Positions 15,370 through 23,549 of a stretch of DNA of 64,000 nucleotides are shown piece after piece. Within the stretch, counting starts at the first letter, position 1, and every line of letters starts with the position of its first letter. The notes under the pieces are model-generated. The model was given only the letters and a program-made list of their open reading frames with translations. It was not told the DNA's origin and ran no database searches. The position numbers were made by a program, and so were the translations under genes. The stretch covers positions 1-64,000 of the forward strand of contig NZ_JAAKGV010000015.1 in assembly GCF_011043735.1 (NCBI RefSeq), in the 5' to 3' direction. The DNA comes from Methylobacterium sp. DB0501 (GTDB taxonomy: Bacteria > Pseudomonadota > Alphaproteobacteria > Rhizobiales > Beijerinckiaceae).

Positions 15370-15873
15370 TCACCAGCCCATCGTGCCGGGCTCGCCCTTG
15401 AACGGCCCGACGATCCGGCCGGTGATCCAGCCGCCGTAGAAGCCGCCGGGCTGCGGGATGACGCGCTCGTCTCCGACGAAGCACCCGTCCATCGGCCCGG
15501 CATAGAACGCGACGTGGCCGGCGAGCGCCGCGAAAGCCGCGCTTGGCCGCGGATAGGCCCAGGCCACCCGCTCGGCCCGCCGCGTGGGGCCGACCACGTC
15601 GAAGTAGACGGCCCGGCCCTTCCACTCGCACAGGGACCCGCCGCCGGCCGGGACCAGGGCGCCGGGCAGGATGTCGTCCGGGTGCAGGTAGTAGGTCGGC
15701 GGGTGGGAGGTCTCCAGCATCCGCCAGCCCCGCCGGGTGTCGGCGATCGTGACGCCGTCGAAGACGACGCGCAGGCGTTCGGGCACCGGCTCCAGCCGCG
15801 GCGGTCGCGGATAGTCCCACACGCTCTCCTGCCCGGGGCCGACCGGATCGGGATCGGGAGGGCCGTACGGCAT
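15370..15873 (-). CDS. DUF427 domain protein
   Basis: This 167-residue soluble protein belongs to the DUF427 family. It has RVVFDGVTIADTRRGWRMLE, PTYYLHPDDI, CEWKGRAVYFDV and a second part with VAFYAGPMDGCFVGDERV. The family is predicted to form a small beta-barrel. Its reaction is unknown, although some homologues sit beside nucleotide or cofactor genes. It is a single gene, convergent with the HD-GYP gene with only 15 bp between stops. Nothing in the neighbourhood points to a specific role. Confidence 0.82.
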   Translation of the reverse strand: MPYGPPDPDPVGPGQESVWDYPRPPRLEPVPERLRVVFDGVTIADTRRGWRMLETSHPPTYYLHPDDILPGALVPAGGGSLCEWKGRAVYFDVVGPTRRAERVAWAYPRPSAAFAALAGHVAFYAGPMDGCFVGDERVIPQPGGFYGGWITGRIVGPFKGEPGTMGW

Positions 15874-16113
15874 CGTCGCTCTCCTGCCTCATTGCCCCTG
15901 GATCGTAGCGCTTGAATCGGGGCCCCTTGAACCGTCGCCACGCCGCCGCGATGTGGGGACGCGGCGAGGCGGGATCGAGGCGCAGCGTCGTCGCGGCACA
16001 CGCTTGCGCTTGCAAGCTGCGCCGTATGGCGGCAGGTTCGGCCCGGCCAGAGGTTCGACGACTGGATGCCGGGACCTCTCACGTCGAACGACAGGACACG
16101 GGACGTCCGGAAC

Positions 16114-16797
16114 ATGACCTGCGAGACCAATACCGCCGCGTCGGCCGCTGCATTCGGGCGTCTCCACCGCCGCTCGTTCCTGCTCGGTTCCGCCGCGAGC
16201 CTCGGCGCCCTCGGGGTCGCCGGCTGCAAGACCACCGACGGCATGAGCCTGGCCGAGGCCTCGGCGCTCTACGGGCCGGTCCCGACCGAGAAATTCCCGA
16301 TCCCGGCGGTCGACGTCAGCAAGGTCGATCCGAAATACTATCGCCGCACGGTGCAATACACCTCCAAGGAGGCGCCCGGCACCATCGTGGTCGACCCTAA
16401 GAATTACTACGTCTACCGGATCGAGGAGGGCGGTCGCGCGACGCGCTACGGCGCCAATGTCGGCCGCGACGGGTTCCGCTGGAGCGGCGACGCTTATGTC
16501 GGCCGCAAGAGCGAGTGGGCGACCTGGACCCCGCCCCGGGAGATGATCAAGCGCCAGCCCGAAGCCGCAAAGTATGCCGGCGGCATGCCCGGCGGCCTCG
16601 ACAACCCGCTCGGCGCCCGCACCCTGCACCTCTACCAGAACGGCGCCTATACGCTCTACACGATCTACGCCAGCAGCGACCCGGAATCGATCGGCTCCGG
16701 GATCACCAGCGGCTGCGTCGGCCTGCTGAGCCAGGACATGATCCACCTGTACAACCAGACGCCGGTGAAGACGAAGGTGGTGGTGCTGCCGGCCTAG
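16114..16797 (+). CDS. L,D-transpeptidase-like (YkuD) lipoprotein with altered active site
   Basis: The 227-residue precursor begins with a twin-arginine-like RRSFLLGSAASLG and a lipobox ending at Cys38, so it is probably a lipoprotein. The YkuD domain (about 90-227) is clear: DPKNYYVYRI, RDGFRWSGDAYVGRKSEW, GGMPGGLDNPLGARTLHLY. The nucleophile Cys201 in TSGC is kept. However, the usual IHGT is IYAS (Tyr185), so the catalytic His is gone, and the Arg of CIRM is Gly203. Cross-linking activity is therefore doubtful. The TAG stop (16795-16797) is the first triplet of a dispersed 100-bp repeat. It is a single gene with ErfK-type length. Confidence 0.85.
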   Translation: MTCETNTAASAAAFGRLHRRSFLLGSAASLGALGVAGCKTTDGMSLAEASALYGPVPTEKFPIPAVDVSKVDPKYYRRTVQYTSKEAPGTIVVDPKNYYVYRIEEGGRATRYGANVGRDGFRWSGDAYVGRKSEWATWTPPREMIKRQPEAAKYAGGMPGGLDNPLGARTLHLYQNGAYTLYTIYASSDPESIGSGITSGCVGLLSQDMIHLYNQTPVKTKVVVLPA

Positions 16798-16899
16798 AGC
16801 ATTTTCCGACGAAGTGGAAACCGGCTCGTCTCAGAAAATGCGGCAAGATCAGACACGTAGAGCATCGCCCGATTGCTAGGCGATCGGGCGATGCTCTAG
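16795..16899 (+). repeat. 100-bp hairpin repeat, family 1, copy 2
   Basis: It starts TAGAGCATTTTCCGACGAAG and contains AACCGGCTCG and AAAATGCGGC. It ends in a perfect 16-bp stem (16858-16873 with 16883-16898, 9-nt loop). The first TAG is the stop codon of the preceding gene. The copies at 2188 and 21075 are in the opposite orientation on this strand. Confidence 0.8.
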
Positions 16900-16982
16900 C
16901 GGGTCCTCGAGAGATGATCTGATCGACGGCAAGGGTTATCGAACCCACCACGCCAATCCTGAGACTCGCCGTGACTGAGAAT

Positions 16983-18299
16983 CTAGGAGCCGACGCCGCT
17001 GGCGGCGCAGGATGAGGCGGACGTGGCGACGCCATTGGCGCGGCCCCGCGCACGCCCTCCACTCCCCACGCCACCCTGGACCACGGCACGGTTCCGGCCG
17101 GCCTGCTTGGCGGCATAGAGGGCCGCATCGGCCGCTGCCAGGAGATCGGCCGCCGACATCCCGTCCCGCGGGCGCGCGAGGGCGCAGCCTGCGCTGATCG
17201 TCACGATGCGCATGTCGTCCGCGCGATGGGCGTGCGGCAGGCCGAACCGCTCGATGCAGGCGACCAGCCGCCGGGCGATGGTGCCGACGTCGCCCCCGCG
17301 CAGCAGGACGACGAACTCTTCGCCCCCATACCGGGCCACGAGGTCCTGCGCCGTGCGCACCTCGGCGGACAGGGCCTCGGCCACGGCGCGCAGGCAGGCG
17401 TCGCCCGCGGGGTGGCCGTAATGATCGTTGTAGCGCTTGAAGTGATCGACATCGATCAGCACGAGGCCGAGACCGCCTCCGTTCTCCAGCGCATCGCACC
17501 ACGCCTCGGACAGCCCGTCGTCGAAGCGGCGGCGGTTGGCGATACCGGTCAGGCCGTCGGTGAGGGCGACCCGGGCGAGCTGCGCGTTGGCGATCGACAG
17601 CGCGTTTCCGGCTTCGATCAACTGGCGCCGCTGCACATCGTCCCGTACCTGAAGCAGGAAACGGTGGCGTTCATTGGTCTCGATCGTGAGTTTCAGCACC
17701 AGGCCGGCCACGACCATCGACGAGAAATACCCGATCGCACTCAGCCGGGCGACGAACTCGGTACCGCAATTCTCCAGGGTGAAGGCCGCGTAGGCGATCA
17801 GGCAGAACATTGTCGTCGCCGTGGTCGTTCGCAGGCTGAGCGGGATGCCGATGACGGCCAGCAAGACGCCCATGAGGCTGCCGATGTTGTACAGGAGGTT
17901 GATCTCGACGGATCCGAACCGCCCGAGATATCCGCCTGTCAGCATCACGGCTGCCGCGACGGCGATGACGACCAATCCGCCATGGTTCTGGATCAAGGTC
18001 CAGCGCATGGAGACCGCCAACGTCGCGCAGAACACGGCACCCAGCAGGCGGACGCAGACCGCCGCGACCGGGTTCGACAGGTTAGCGAGATCGATGCCGA
18101 TGCAGATCACGTAGACGATCGCCGCCAGGATTGCGTAGATCCGGATCAGCTTCGAACGCTTCTCGGCCGCGGCGGCCAGGTAACGCCCTTCCCATGGTGC
18201 CCGCAGACGCCGGAACACGCCGAGCTGCCGAATCTGGTCCTCGACCGAGGAAAGCACGTCGGCGCTGCCGTAAGGCGGCTCGCGTGAACTGCCGACCAT
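16983..18299 (-). CDS. Membrane-bound diguanylate cyclase (GGDEF)
   Basis: In this 438-residue protein, residues about 50-205 hold five to six membrane helices of no recognised sensor family. A short helical linker leads to a GGDEF domain (about 245-410). The active-site motif is GGEEF (325-329), with DVDHFKRYNDHYGH as the metal and substrate segment, so it should make cyclic di-GMP from GTP. The inhibitory RxxD site is not canonical: the Arg sits one residue too far away (R315, D319). The start follows a GGGAT ribosome site. It is transcribed alone, and the HD-GYP enzyme at 14263 would oppose it. Confidence 0.9.
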   Translation of the reverse strand: MVGSSREPPYGSADVLSSVEDQIRQLGVFRRLRAPWEGRYLAAAAEKRSKLIRIYAILAAIVYVICIGIDLANLSNPVAAVCVRLLGAVFCATLAVSMRWTLIQNHGGLVVIAVAAAVMLTGGYLGRFGSVEINLLYNIGSLMGVLLAVIGIPLSLRTTTATTMFCLIAYAAFTLENCGTEFVARLSAIGYFSSMVVAGLVLKLTIETNERHRFLLQVRDDVQRRQLIEAGNALSIANAQLARVALTDGLTGIANRRRFDDGLSEAWCDALENGGGLGLVLIDVDHFKRYNDHYGHPAGDACLRAVAEALSAEVRTAQDLVARYGGEEFVVLLRGGDVGTIARRLVACIERFGLPHAHRADDMRIVTISAGCALARPRDGMSAADLLAAADAALYAAKQAGRNRAVVQGGVGSGGRARGRANGVATSASSCAASGVGS

Positions 18300-18717
18300 C
18301 GCATCCCGTTGCCCCAGGGGCGGCTCCAGTCGCTCACGACGATCATAGGCGACAGCAAGTCTCGCTCCTGCCACGGAAAGCTGAACAAAGGTTTCTCGTC
18401 GCAGATTCGACTGCGATATCCTTCCCTCCGTCGCTGACGCCATGAGCGGCGTCCGACGGAGCGCATGAGCACCGCCCACCGCAGGGGAAGCCGGCTGCGC
18501 GGCGGGTAGCGGGACAAGCGCGGTAGTGCGGAGTGATGACCACCGGTGGCACCGGGGCCCCATCCTCCCCGGCGCCCGCCCGGCGCGCCTCATACGCTGT
18601 CCGGTTGATCGCGCAGGCGATTGCTACGCATGCACTTGCGCGATGCGGAAACGGCTTCGCTCATGCGCCGCGCGGGTTGGTGATACGCTTTCCGGACGGA
18701 ATCGTCCGGAAAGCGTA
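18300..18717. other. Intergenic region between GGDEF gene and fabI
   Basis: The 418 bp contain the upstream region of the GGDEF gene and, at the right end, a 100-bp repeat (18621-18720). I find no convincing gene in the remaining 320 bp. Confidence 0.55.
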
Positions 18718-18720
18718 TCA
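18621..18720 (+). repeat. Hairpin repeat, family 2, copy 1
   Basis: It shares TTGCTACGCA...GGCTTCGCTC...CGCCGCGCGGG with 41083-41171 and ends in a perfect 18-bp stem (18681-18698 with 18703-18720) around the loop GAAT. The last three bases are the complement of the fabI stop codon, so the hairpin begins at the stop of fabI and probably serves as its 3'-end or termination structure. Confidence 0.8.
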
Positions 18721-19545
18721 CGCGTCGGTCACGCCCGCCGCGTCCTGCGCCTTCAGCACATCCGGCCGCGGCATCGAGATGATGTTGTAGCCCGAGTCGA
18801 CGAAGTGGACCTCGCCGGTGACGCTGCCGGAAAGCGGCGAGAGCAGGTAGAGGGCCGAGCCGCCGATATCGTCGAGCGTCGCGGTGCGGCGCAAGGGGGC
18901 GTGGGCGGCCTGGTGGTTGAACATCAGCCGGGCGTCGGCGATGCCGGCGCCGGCCAGGGTGCGGACCGGGCCGGCCGAGAGGGCGTTGACCCGGATGCCT
19001 TGCGGCCCGAGATCGGCCGCGAGGTAGCGTACGGAGGCCTCGAGCGCCGCCTTGGCGAGGCCCATGACGTTGTAGTTCGGCATGACGCGGGTCGCGCCGC
19101 CATAGGTCAGCGTCAGGAGCGCACCGCCGGGGCGCATGCGCTTGGCCGCCCGCTGCGCAACTTCCGTGAAGGAGAAGCAGGAGATCACCATCGTGCGGGA
19201 AAAGTTCTCCCGGGTGGTGACGTCGACGTAGCGGCCCTTCAGCTGCGACTTGTCGGAGAAGCCGATGGCGTGGACGACGAAGTCCAGCCCCTCGGGCCAG
19301 GCTTCGTCGAGCGCGGCGAAGGCCGCGTCGACGGTGGCCGGATCCTCGACGTCGCAGGGGAGGACCAGGGAGGAACCGAGGGTCTGGGCCAGGGGCCCGA
19401 CCCGGCGGCCGAGGGCCTCGCCCTGATAGGTGAAGGCCAGTTCGGCACCCTGGCCCGCCAGGGCCCGGGCGATGCCCCAGGCGATGGAGTGGTCGTTCGC
19501 GACGCCCATCACGAGCCCGCGCTTGCCTGCCATCAAACCCGTCAC
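18718..19545 (-). CDS. fabI: Enoyl-ACP reductase (NADH)
   Basis: The 275-residue enzyme reduces trans-2-enoyl-ACP in the last step of each fatty acid elongation cycle and is the triclosan target class. The FabI pattern is complete: MGVANDHSIAWGIA at the NADH site, Tyr148 in LTYGG, and Tyr158/Lys165 in YNVMGLAKAA. Length is normal. It is third in the order fabA-fabB-fabI on the minus strand, 81 bp after fabB. Its TGA stop is the first triplet of an 18-bp-stem hairpin repeat. The fab cluster next to irr is characteristic of Hyphomicrobiales. Confidence 0.95.
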   Translation of the reverse strand: MTGLMAGKRGLVMGVANDHSIAWGIARALAGQGAELAFTYQGEALGRRVGPLAQTLGSSLVLPCDVEDPATVDAAFAALDEAWPEGLDFVVHAIGFSDKSQLKGRYVDVTTRENFSRTMVISCFSFTEVAQRAAKRMRPGGALLTLTYGGATRVMPNYNVMGLAKAALEASVRYLAADLGPQGIRVNALSAGPVRTLAGAGIADARLMFNHQAAHAPLRRTATLDDIGGSALYLLSPLSGSVTGEVHFVDSGYNIISMPRPDVLKAQDAAGVTDA

Positions 19546-19626
19546 GCCCGATCCTCCGCTGTTGCCGGTGGATCGGGCCTTTACGCGGTGGGCCGGCTCC
19601 TGTCCACGTTCCGTGGAACGGGGGCG

Positions 19627-20853
19627 TCAGGCGTCGATGTGCTTGAGCACCAGGGTGGCGTTGGTGCCGCCGAAGCCGAACGAGTTGCTGAGCACGTGGC
19701 CGAGCTTCGCCTCGTCCCTGCGGGCGCGCAGGATCGGCATGTCGGCGAAGGCCGGATCCAGCTCGTCGATATGGGCGCTCTCGCAGATGAAGCCGTTGTT
19801 CATCATCAGCAGCGAGTAGATCGCCTCCTGCACGCCGGTGGCGCCCAGGGAGTGGCCGGTCAGCGACTTGGTGGCGGCGATCGGGGGGCAGTTGTCGCCG
19901 GTGCCGAACACCTCGCGGATCGCCTCGATCTCCTTGTCGTCGCCGACGGGGGTCGAGGTGGCGTGGGGGTTGATGTAGTCGATCTTCGCGCCCTTCAGGC
20001 CCTCGATCGCCTGGCGCATGCAGCGCACCGCGCCCTCGCCGGACGGAGCCACCATGTCGTGGCCGTCCGAGGTGGCGCCGTAGCCCGCGACCTCGCCGTA
20101 GATGCGCGCGCCGCGGGCGCGGGCATGCTCCAGTTCCTCGAGCACCAGCACGCCGGCACCGCCCGCGATGACGAAGCCGTCCCGCGACCGGTCATAGGCG
20201 CGCGAGGCCCGGGCCGGGGTGTCGTTGTACTTGGAGGACATCGCCCCCATGGCGTCGAACAGGACCGAGAGGGTCCAGTCCAGCTCCTCGCAGCCGCCCG
20301 CGAAGATGATGTCCTGGCGCCCGCCCTGGATGATCTCGGCGGCGTTGCCGATGCAGTGGTTCGAGGTCGCGCAGGCCGAGGAGATCGAGTAGTTCACGCC
20401 CCGGATCTTGAACCAGGTCGCCAGGGTCGCCGACGCCGTCGAGGACATGGCCTTGGGCACGGCGAAGGGCCCGACGCGCTTCGGTCCCTTGGCGCGGGCG
20501 ATGTCGGCGGCCTCCACCAGGGCACGGGTCGAGGGACCGCCGGAGCCCATGATGATGCCGGTGCGCTCGTGCGAGACCTCGGCCTGCTCCAGCCCGGCAT
20601 CGCGGATCGCCTGCTCCATCGCGACGTGGTTCCAGGCGGTGCCGCCGCCGTGGAAGCGCATCGCCCGGCGGTCGACCACCTCCTCGGCGTCGAGGGTCGG
20701 AGCGCCCTGGACCTGGCTGCGGAAGCCGTGGGCCGCGAAGTCCTCGGCGCGGGAGATGCCGGACCGCGCCTCGCGCAGGGAGGCGAGAACCTCCTGGGTG
20801 GAATTGCCGATGGACGAGACGATGCCCATCCCGGTGATTGCCACGCGCCTCAT
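19627..20853 (-). CDS. fabB: Beta-ketoacyl-ACP synthase I
   Basis: The 408-residue condensing enzyme elongates acyl-ACP with malonyl-ACP. The Cys-His-His triad is intact: C161 in SSACATS, H297 in PHATSTPVGD and H334 in KSLTGHSLG. The pairing with fabA and the SSACATSNHCIGNAAE region identify the FabB branch, which is needed to extend the cis-unsaturated intermediate made by FabA. It is the middle gene of the fabA-fabB-fabI cluster. The spacer from fabA is 312 bp because a family 1 repeat is inserted there, so fabB may need its own promoter. Confidence 0.94.
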   Translation of the reverse strand: MRRVAITGMGIVSSIGNSTQEVLASLREARSGISRAEDFAAHGFRSQVQGAPTLDAEEVVDRRAMRFHGGGTAWNHVAMEQAIRDAGLEQAEVSHERTGIIMGSGGPSTRALVEAADIARAKGPKRVGPFAVPKAMSSTASATLATWFKIRGVNYSISSACATSNHCIGNAAEIIQGGRQDIIFAGGCEELDWTLSVLFDAMGAMSSKYNDTPARASRAYDRSRDGFVIAGGAGVLVLEELEHARARGARIYGEVAGYGATSDGHDMVAPSGEGAVRCMRQAIEGLKGAKIDYINPHATSTPVGDDKEIEAIREVFGTGDNCPPIAATKSLTGHSLGATGVQEAIYSLLMMNNGFICESAHIDELDPAFADMPILRARRDEAKLGHVLSNSFGFGGTNATLVLKHIDA

Positions 20854-21165
20854 GATCGTCGGAACCCTCCGGAGCGGCGCCACGGACAAACCCGTCGACG
20901 CCCGCGGGCGTTCGTCATCCCGCGGATGTCACCTAGGCGTCCGGCGTCCTAATCTCAACCGCCCATCGGGGGAAAGGGTCCGGGCGATCCGCGCGACGCG
21001 CTGTCGATGGGTCAGCCGGCCGCCCCTGCGACGGGTGTGGCGGCCCGCCGGTCGACGGGCCGGTCTGGACGCGTCGTGAGCAGCGCCCGATCGCGTGCTG
21101 CTCACGATCTCTGATTGTGCCGCATGTTCTACGGCGAACCGGTTTCCACGTCGTCGGACAATGCT
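20854..21165. other. Spacer between fabA and fabB
   Basis: This 312-bp gap splits what is usually a compact operon. Nearly 100 bp of it is the hairpin repeat at 21075-21168. The rest (about 20900-21070) is GC-rich with no recognisable gene and could hold a fabB promoter. Confidence 0.6.
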
Positions 21166-21168
21166 CTA
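21075..21168 (-). repeat. 100-bp hairpin repeat, family 1, copy 3
   Basis: A 10-bp stem (21075-21084 with 21097-21106) is followed by the conserved tail TGCCGCATGTTCTACGGCGA, ACCGGTTTCC and ending GACAATGCTCTA. Read on the minus strand it begins TAGAGCATTGTCCGACGACG, and that TAG is the stop codon of fabA. The hairpin arms are less similar to the other copies than the tail is. Confidence 0.78.
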
Positions 21169-21720
21169 GCCGGCGGCGGGGGTCGCGGCCTGGAACAGGC
21201 CGACGCGCAGATCCTGCGCCTCGTAGATGCGCCGGCCATCGGCCTCGAGCCAGCCGTCGGCGATGCCGAGCACTAGGCGGCCCTGGCGCACCCGCTTCAG
21301 GTCGACGCCGTAGACCACCTTCTTCACGCTCGGCAGCACCTGGTCGCTGAACTTGACCTCGCCGACGCCGAGCGCCCGGCCGCGGCCCGGCGAGCCGAGC
21401 CAGCCGAGATGGAAGCCGACCATCTGCCACAGGGCGTCGAGCCCGAGGCAGCCCGGCATCACCGGGTCGCCGTGGAAGTGGCAGGGGAAGAACCAGAGGT
21501 CGGGCCGCACGTCGAGCTCGGCCACGACATGGCCCTTGCCGAAGGCGCCGCCGTCGCGGCCGATCGAGGTGATGCGGTCGAACATCAGCATCGGCGGCAG
21601 CGGCAGCTGCGCGTTGCCGGCGCCGAACATCTCGCCGCGGCCGCAGGCCAGGAGGTCCTCGTAGGAGAAGTGCGAGGGCCGGCTCGGGGCGTCGGGGGCG
21701 GAGGTCTGGGCGGCGGACAT
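21166..21720 (-). CDS. fabA: 3-hydroxydecanoyl-ACP dehydratase/isomerase
   Basis: The 184-residue enzyme dehydrates 3-hydroxydecanoyl-ACP and isomerises the product to cis-3-decenoyl-ACP, the branch point for unsaturated fatty acids. The active-site helix segment is FFPCHFHGDPVMPGCLGLDA with catalytic His81 and Asp95. LPLPPMLMFDRI and KFSDQVLPSVKKVVY are also typical. The start with MSAAQTSA is favoured because a longer upstream reading adds non-conserved residues. It is divergent from irr, with 235 bp between starts that must hold both promoters. The TAG stop is supplied by a dispersed repeat. Confidence 0.94.
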   Translation of the reverse strand: MSAAQTSAPDAPSRPSHFSYEDLLACGRGEMFGAGNAQLPLPPMLMFDRITSIGRDGGAFGKGHVVAELDVRPDLWFFPCHFHGDPVMPGCLGLDALWQMVGFHLGWLGSPGRGRALGVGEVKFSDQVLPSVKKVVYGVDLKRVRQGRLVLGIADGWLEADGRRIYEAQDLRVGLFQAATPAAG

Positions 21721-21955
21721 GTCGGGGGCGAATTCCTCGTGCGGGGTGCCGCTGGAGCCCCGGCAGGGACCGGGCACGCGGCGGGTGGCGCCTCGTTAAC
21801 ACAGGGTCCGGGACTGTTCAAAGCCGGGCGCCGGCCCTAGTCTGTAACGTCTCTGATCTACGCCGGAACGGCCGCGGTCGGGTTGCGGGGCGGGGGCGGG
21901 ACGCCTATAACGGCGGGTATCATTGTCGCCGTCTAACGAGTCGATAGTTCCGCTG

Positions 21956-22456
21956 ATGAACGATCTGTCGCCCCTGCGCGCCGTCCTCGGCGCCCGCGTC
22001 CCGGCCCTCGAGACCGGCGCCGCCGGCCAGCGGCGCGGATGCCCGCTCTCGGATCTGCGCGACCGGCTGCGCCGCGCCGGCCTCCGCCCGACCCGCCAGC
22101 GCCTGTCCCTCGGCTGGCTGCTGTTCGGCAAGGGCGACCGGCACCTGACCGCCGAAATGCTGTACGACGAGGCGATGCGGGCCAAGGTCCCGGTGTCGCT
22201 CGCCACCGTCTACAACACCCTCCACCAGTTCACCGAGGCCGGCCTGCTGCGCCAGCTCGCGCTGGACGGGTCCAAGGCCTATTTCGACACCAACCCGAGC
22301 GAGCACCACCACTTCTTCCTGGAGGAAGAGGGCCAGGTGCTCGACATGCCGGATTGCGGCATCACCGTCGACTCGCTGCCCCAGGCCCCCGAGGGCATGG
22401 AGATTGCCGGCGTCGAGGTGATCGTGCGCCTGCGCCGCCGCACCGGCCGGGCCTGA
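21956..22456 (+). CDS. irr: Iron response regulator, Fur family (Irr)
   Basis: The 166-residue Fur-superfamily regulator couples heme supply to iron gene expression in rhizobia. Both heme-linked elements of the Bradyrhizobium protein are present: the Cys-Pro heme regulatory dipeptide at 29-30 (GCPLSDLR) and the triple histidine at 117-119 (EHHHFFLE). The HTH is in RPTRQRLSLGWLLF...AEMLYDEA and VSLATVYNTLHQFTEAGLL. It probably senses heme and is degraded or inactivated under iron sufficiency. It lies divergent from fabA-fabB-fabI, a conserved arrangement, and may affect the efe operon at 31019. A terminator follows at 22499. Confidence 0.93.
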   Translation: MNDLSPLRAVLGARVPALETGAAGQRRGCPLSDLRDRLRRAGLRPTRQRLSLGWLLFGKGDRHLTAEMLYDEAMRAKVPVSLATVYNTLHQFTEAGLLRQLALDGSKAYFDTNPSEHHHFFLEEEGQVLDMPDCGITVDSLPQAPEGMEIAGVEVIVRLRRRTGRA

Positions 22457-22498
22457 GCCCAAGCGCCCTGAGCCCAAGCGCATCGCTGAGGTTTTGAG

Positions 22499-22532
22499 AA
22501 GGGCCGCGCTCCTGAAAAGGAGCGCGGCCCTT
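22499..22532 (+). terminator. Terminator hairpin after irr
   Basis: A perfect 15-bp stem (22499-22513 with 22518-22532) is capped by a GAAA tetraloop and followed by TCTGCTT. It lies 42 bp past the irr stop. Just upstream, the 13-bp unit TGAGCCCAAGCGC occurs twice within 22455-22480. Confidence 0.8.
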
Positions 22533-22669
22533 CTGCTTGGCCAGGATCGTGTCCGGTCCGCATGGCTCGATTTGACACCCTCCGCCTCAGTCCGGTGCGC
22601 GGGACCCGAGACTCCTCATGAGCCCCGGTCGAAGCGGTCGTGCCCCGGATCCGGCACGAGCCCTGCGCG

Positions 22670-23257
22670 TCACTCCACCTTCTCGTCCGGATAGACGCCC
22701 CAGAGCCGGTCCTGGCGCATGTAGCCGTCGACGTCGCCGCGTTTCTGGGGCAGGGCCACGACGAGGCGGCACCAGGTCTTGTCGCAGGTCTTCACGCTGG
22801 CGATCACCCCGGCCTGGAGCTGGGCCACCACGCCGCTCGTCGCGTCGGCCCGGTCGTAGAGCGGCACCGGGGCGCCCTTGTCGCCGCCGCGGTTCAGCAC
22901 CACGGCGGTGCGCCGGCCCGAGAGCAGCGAGTGCAGCACCCAGCCCTCCGTGCCCTCGGAATCGCGGATGCGGCGCCAGGTTTCGTACTCGGCGATGATC
23001 TCGACCGGCAGGCCGGCGCGCTGGAACACCCAAAGGGTGCGGTGGTCCTTGGAGGGCCCCTCGCGCAGGTTCACCCGGTCGGTCTTCAGGCTGACGTAGC
23101 GCGGCAGCGGCAGCTTCGTCGCCGGACCGATCGTGACACCGATCTCGCCCTGCGCCGGGTTGGCGGCCGGGGGCGACGCGGCGGCGGCCGGCGGCGCCAG
23201 GAACCCCGGCATCGAGGCGGCGAGCAGCAGGATCGCGAAAGGGCGCGGGTGGAGCAT
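22670..23257 (-). CDS. Exported SH3-domain protein (SH3_4/DUF1058)
   Basis: The 195-residue precursor has a signal peptide (about 1-27). Two bacterial SH3-like modules follow, one at about 55-115 (YVSLKTDRVNLREGPSKDHR, WRRIRDSEGTEGWVLHSLL) and one at about 125-195 (PVPLYDRADATSGVVAQLQAG, GYMRQDRLWGVYPDE). Such proteins are periplasmic and probably bind peptidoglycan or protein ligands; no catalytic domain is present. AAGGAG lies upstream of the chosen ATG, which also places the signal peptide at the very start. It is a single gene, divergent from the dehydrogenase at 23550. Confidence 0.85.
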   Translation of the reverse strand: MLHPRPFAILLLAASMPGFLAPPAAAASPPAANPAQGEIGVTIGPATKLPLPRYVSLKTDRVNLREGPSKDHRTLWVFQRAGLPVEIIAEYETWRRIRDSEGTEGWVLHSLLSGRRTAVVLNRGGDKGAPVPLYDRADATSGVVAQLQAGVIASVKTCDKTWCRLVVALPQKRGDVDGYMRQDRLWGVYPDEKVE

Positions 23258-23549
23258 CGGCGGTCGGTCTCCTTCCGGCGGCCTTGAGGCCGCGGCGCGG
23301 ATTGTCTTCCGGTCGGCCTCTGCTAGAGAGGCCGGCAAGGGCAGGCCCGGACAAAAAGGCACGCCCCGGACGATCAGGGTCCGGCTCCTCATCGCCGGAC
23401 CATGGTTAACGGAGCGTATCGGCGCCTGTGGCCCGCACCAAGGCGGGGCTTTTCGCCGGGCCGCCCCGTCGCCTATCGTGTGGCGCAAGTGTCGCGTGTC
23501 GCGCGGGGGCCGGCCGGGAGCCGTGCCGCCCGCGGGCGAGGGAGGGGTC

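Noticed and set aside
18343..18552. A 69-codon minus-strand frame upstream of the GGDEF gene
   Set aside because: No ribosome site, cysteine- and arginine-rich random-looking sequence, and part of it overlaps the probable promoter region.
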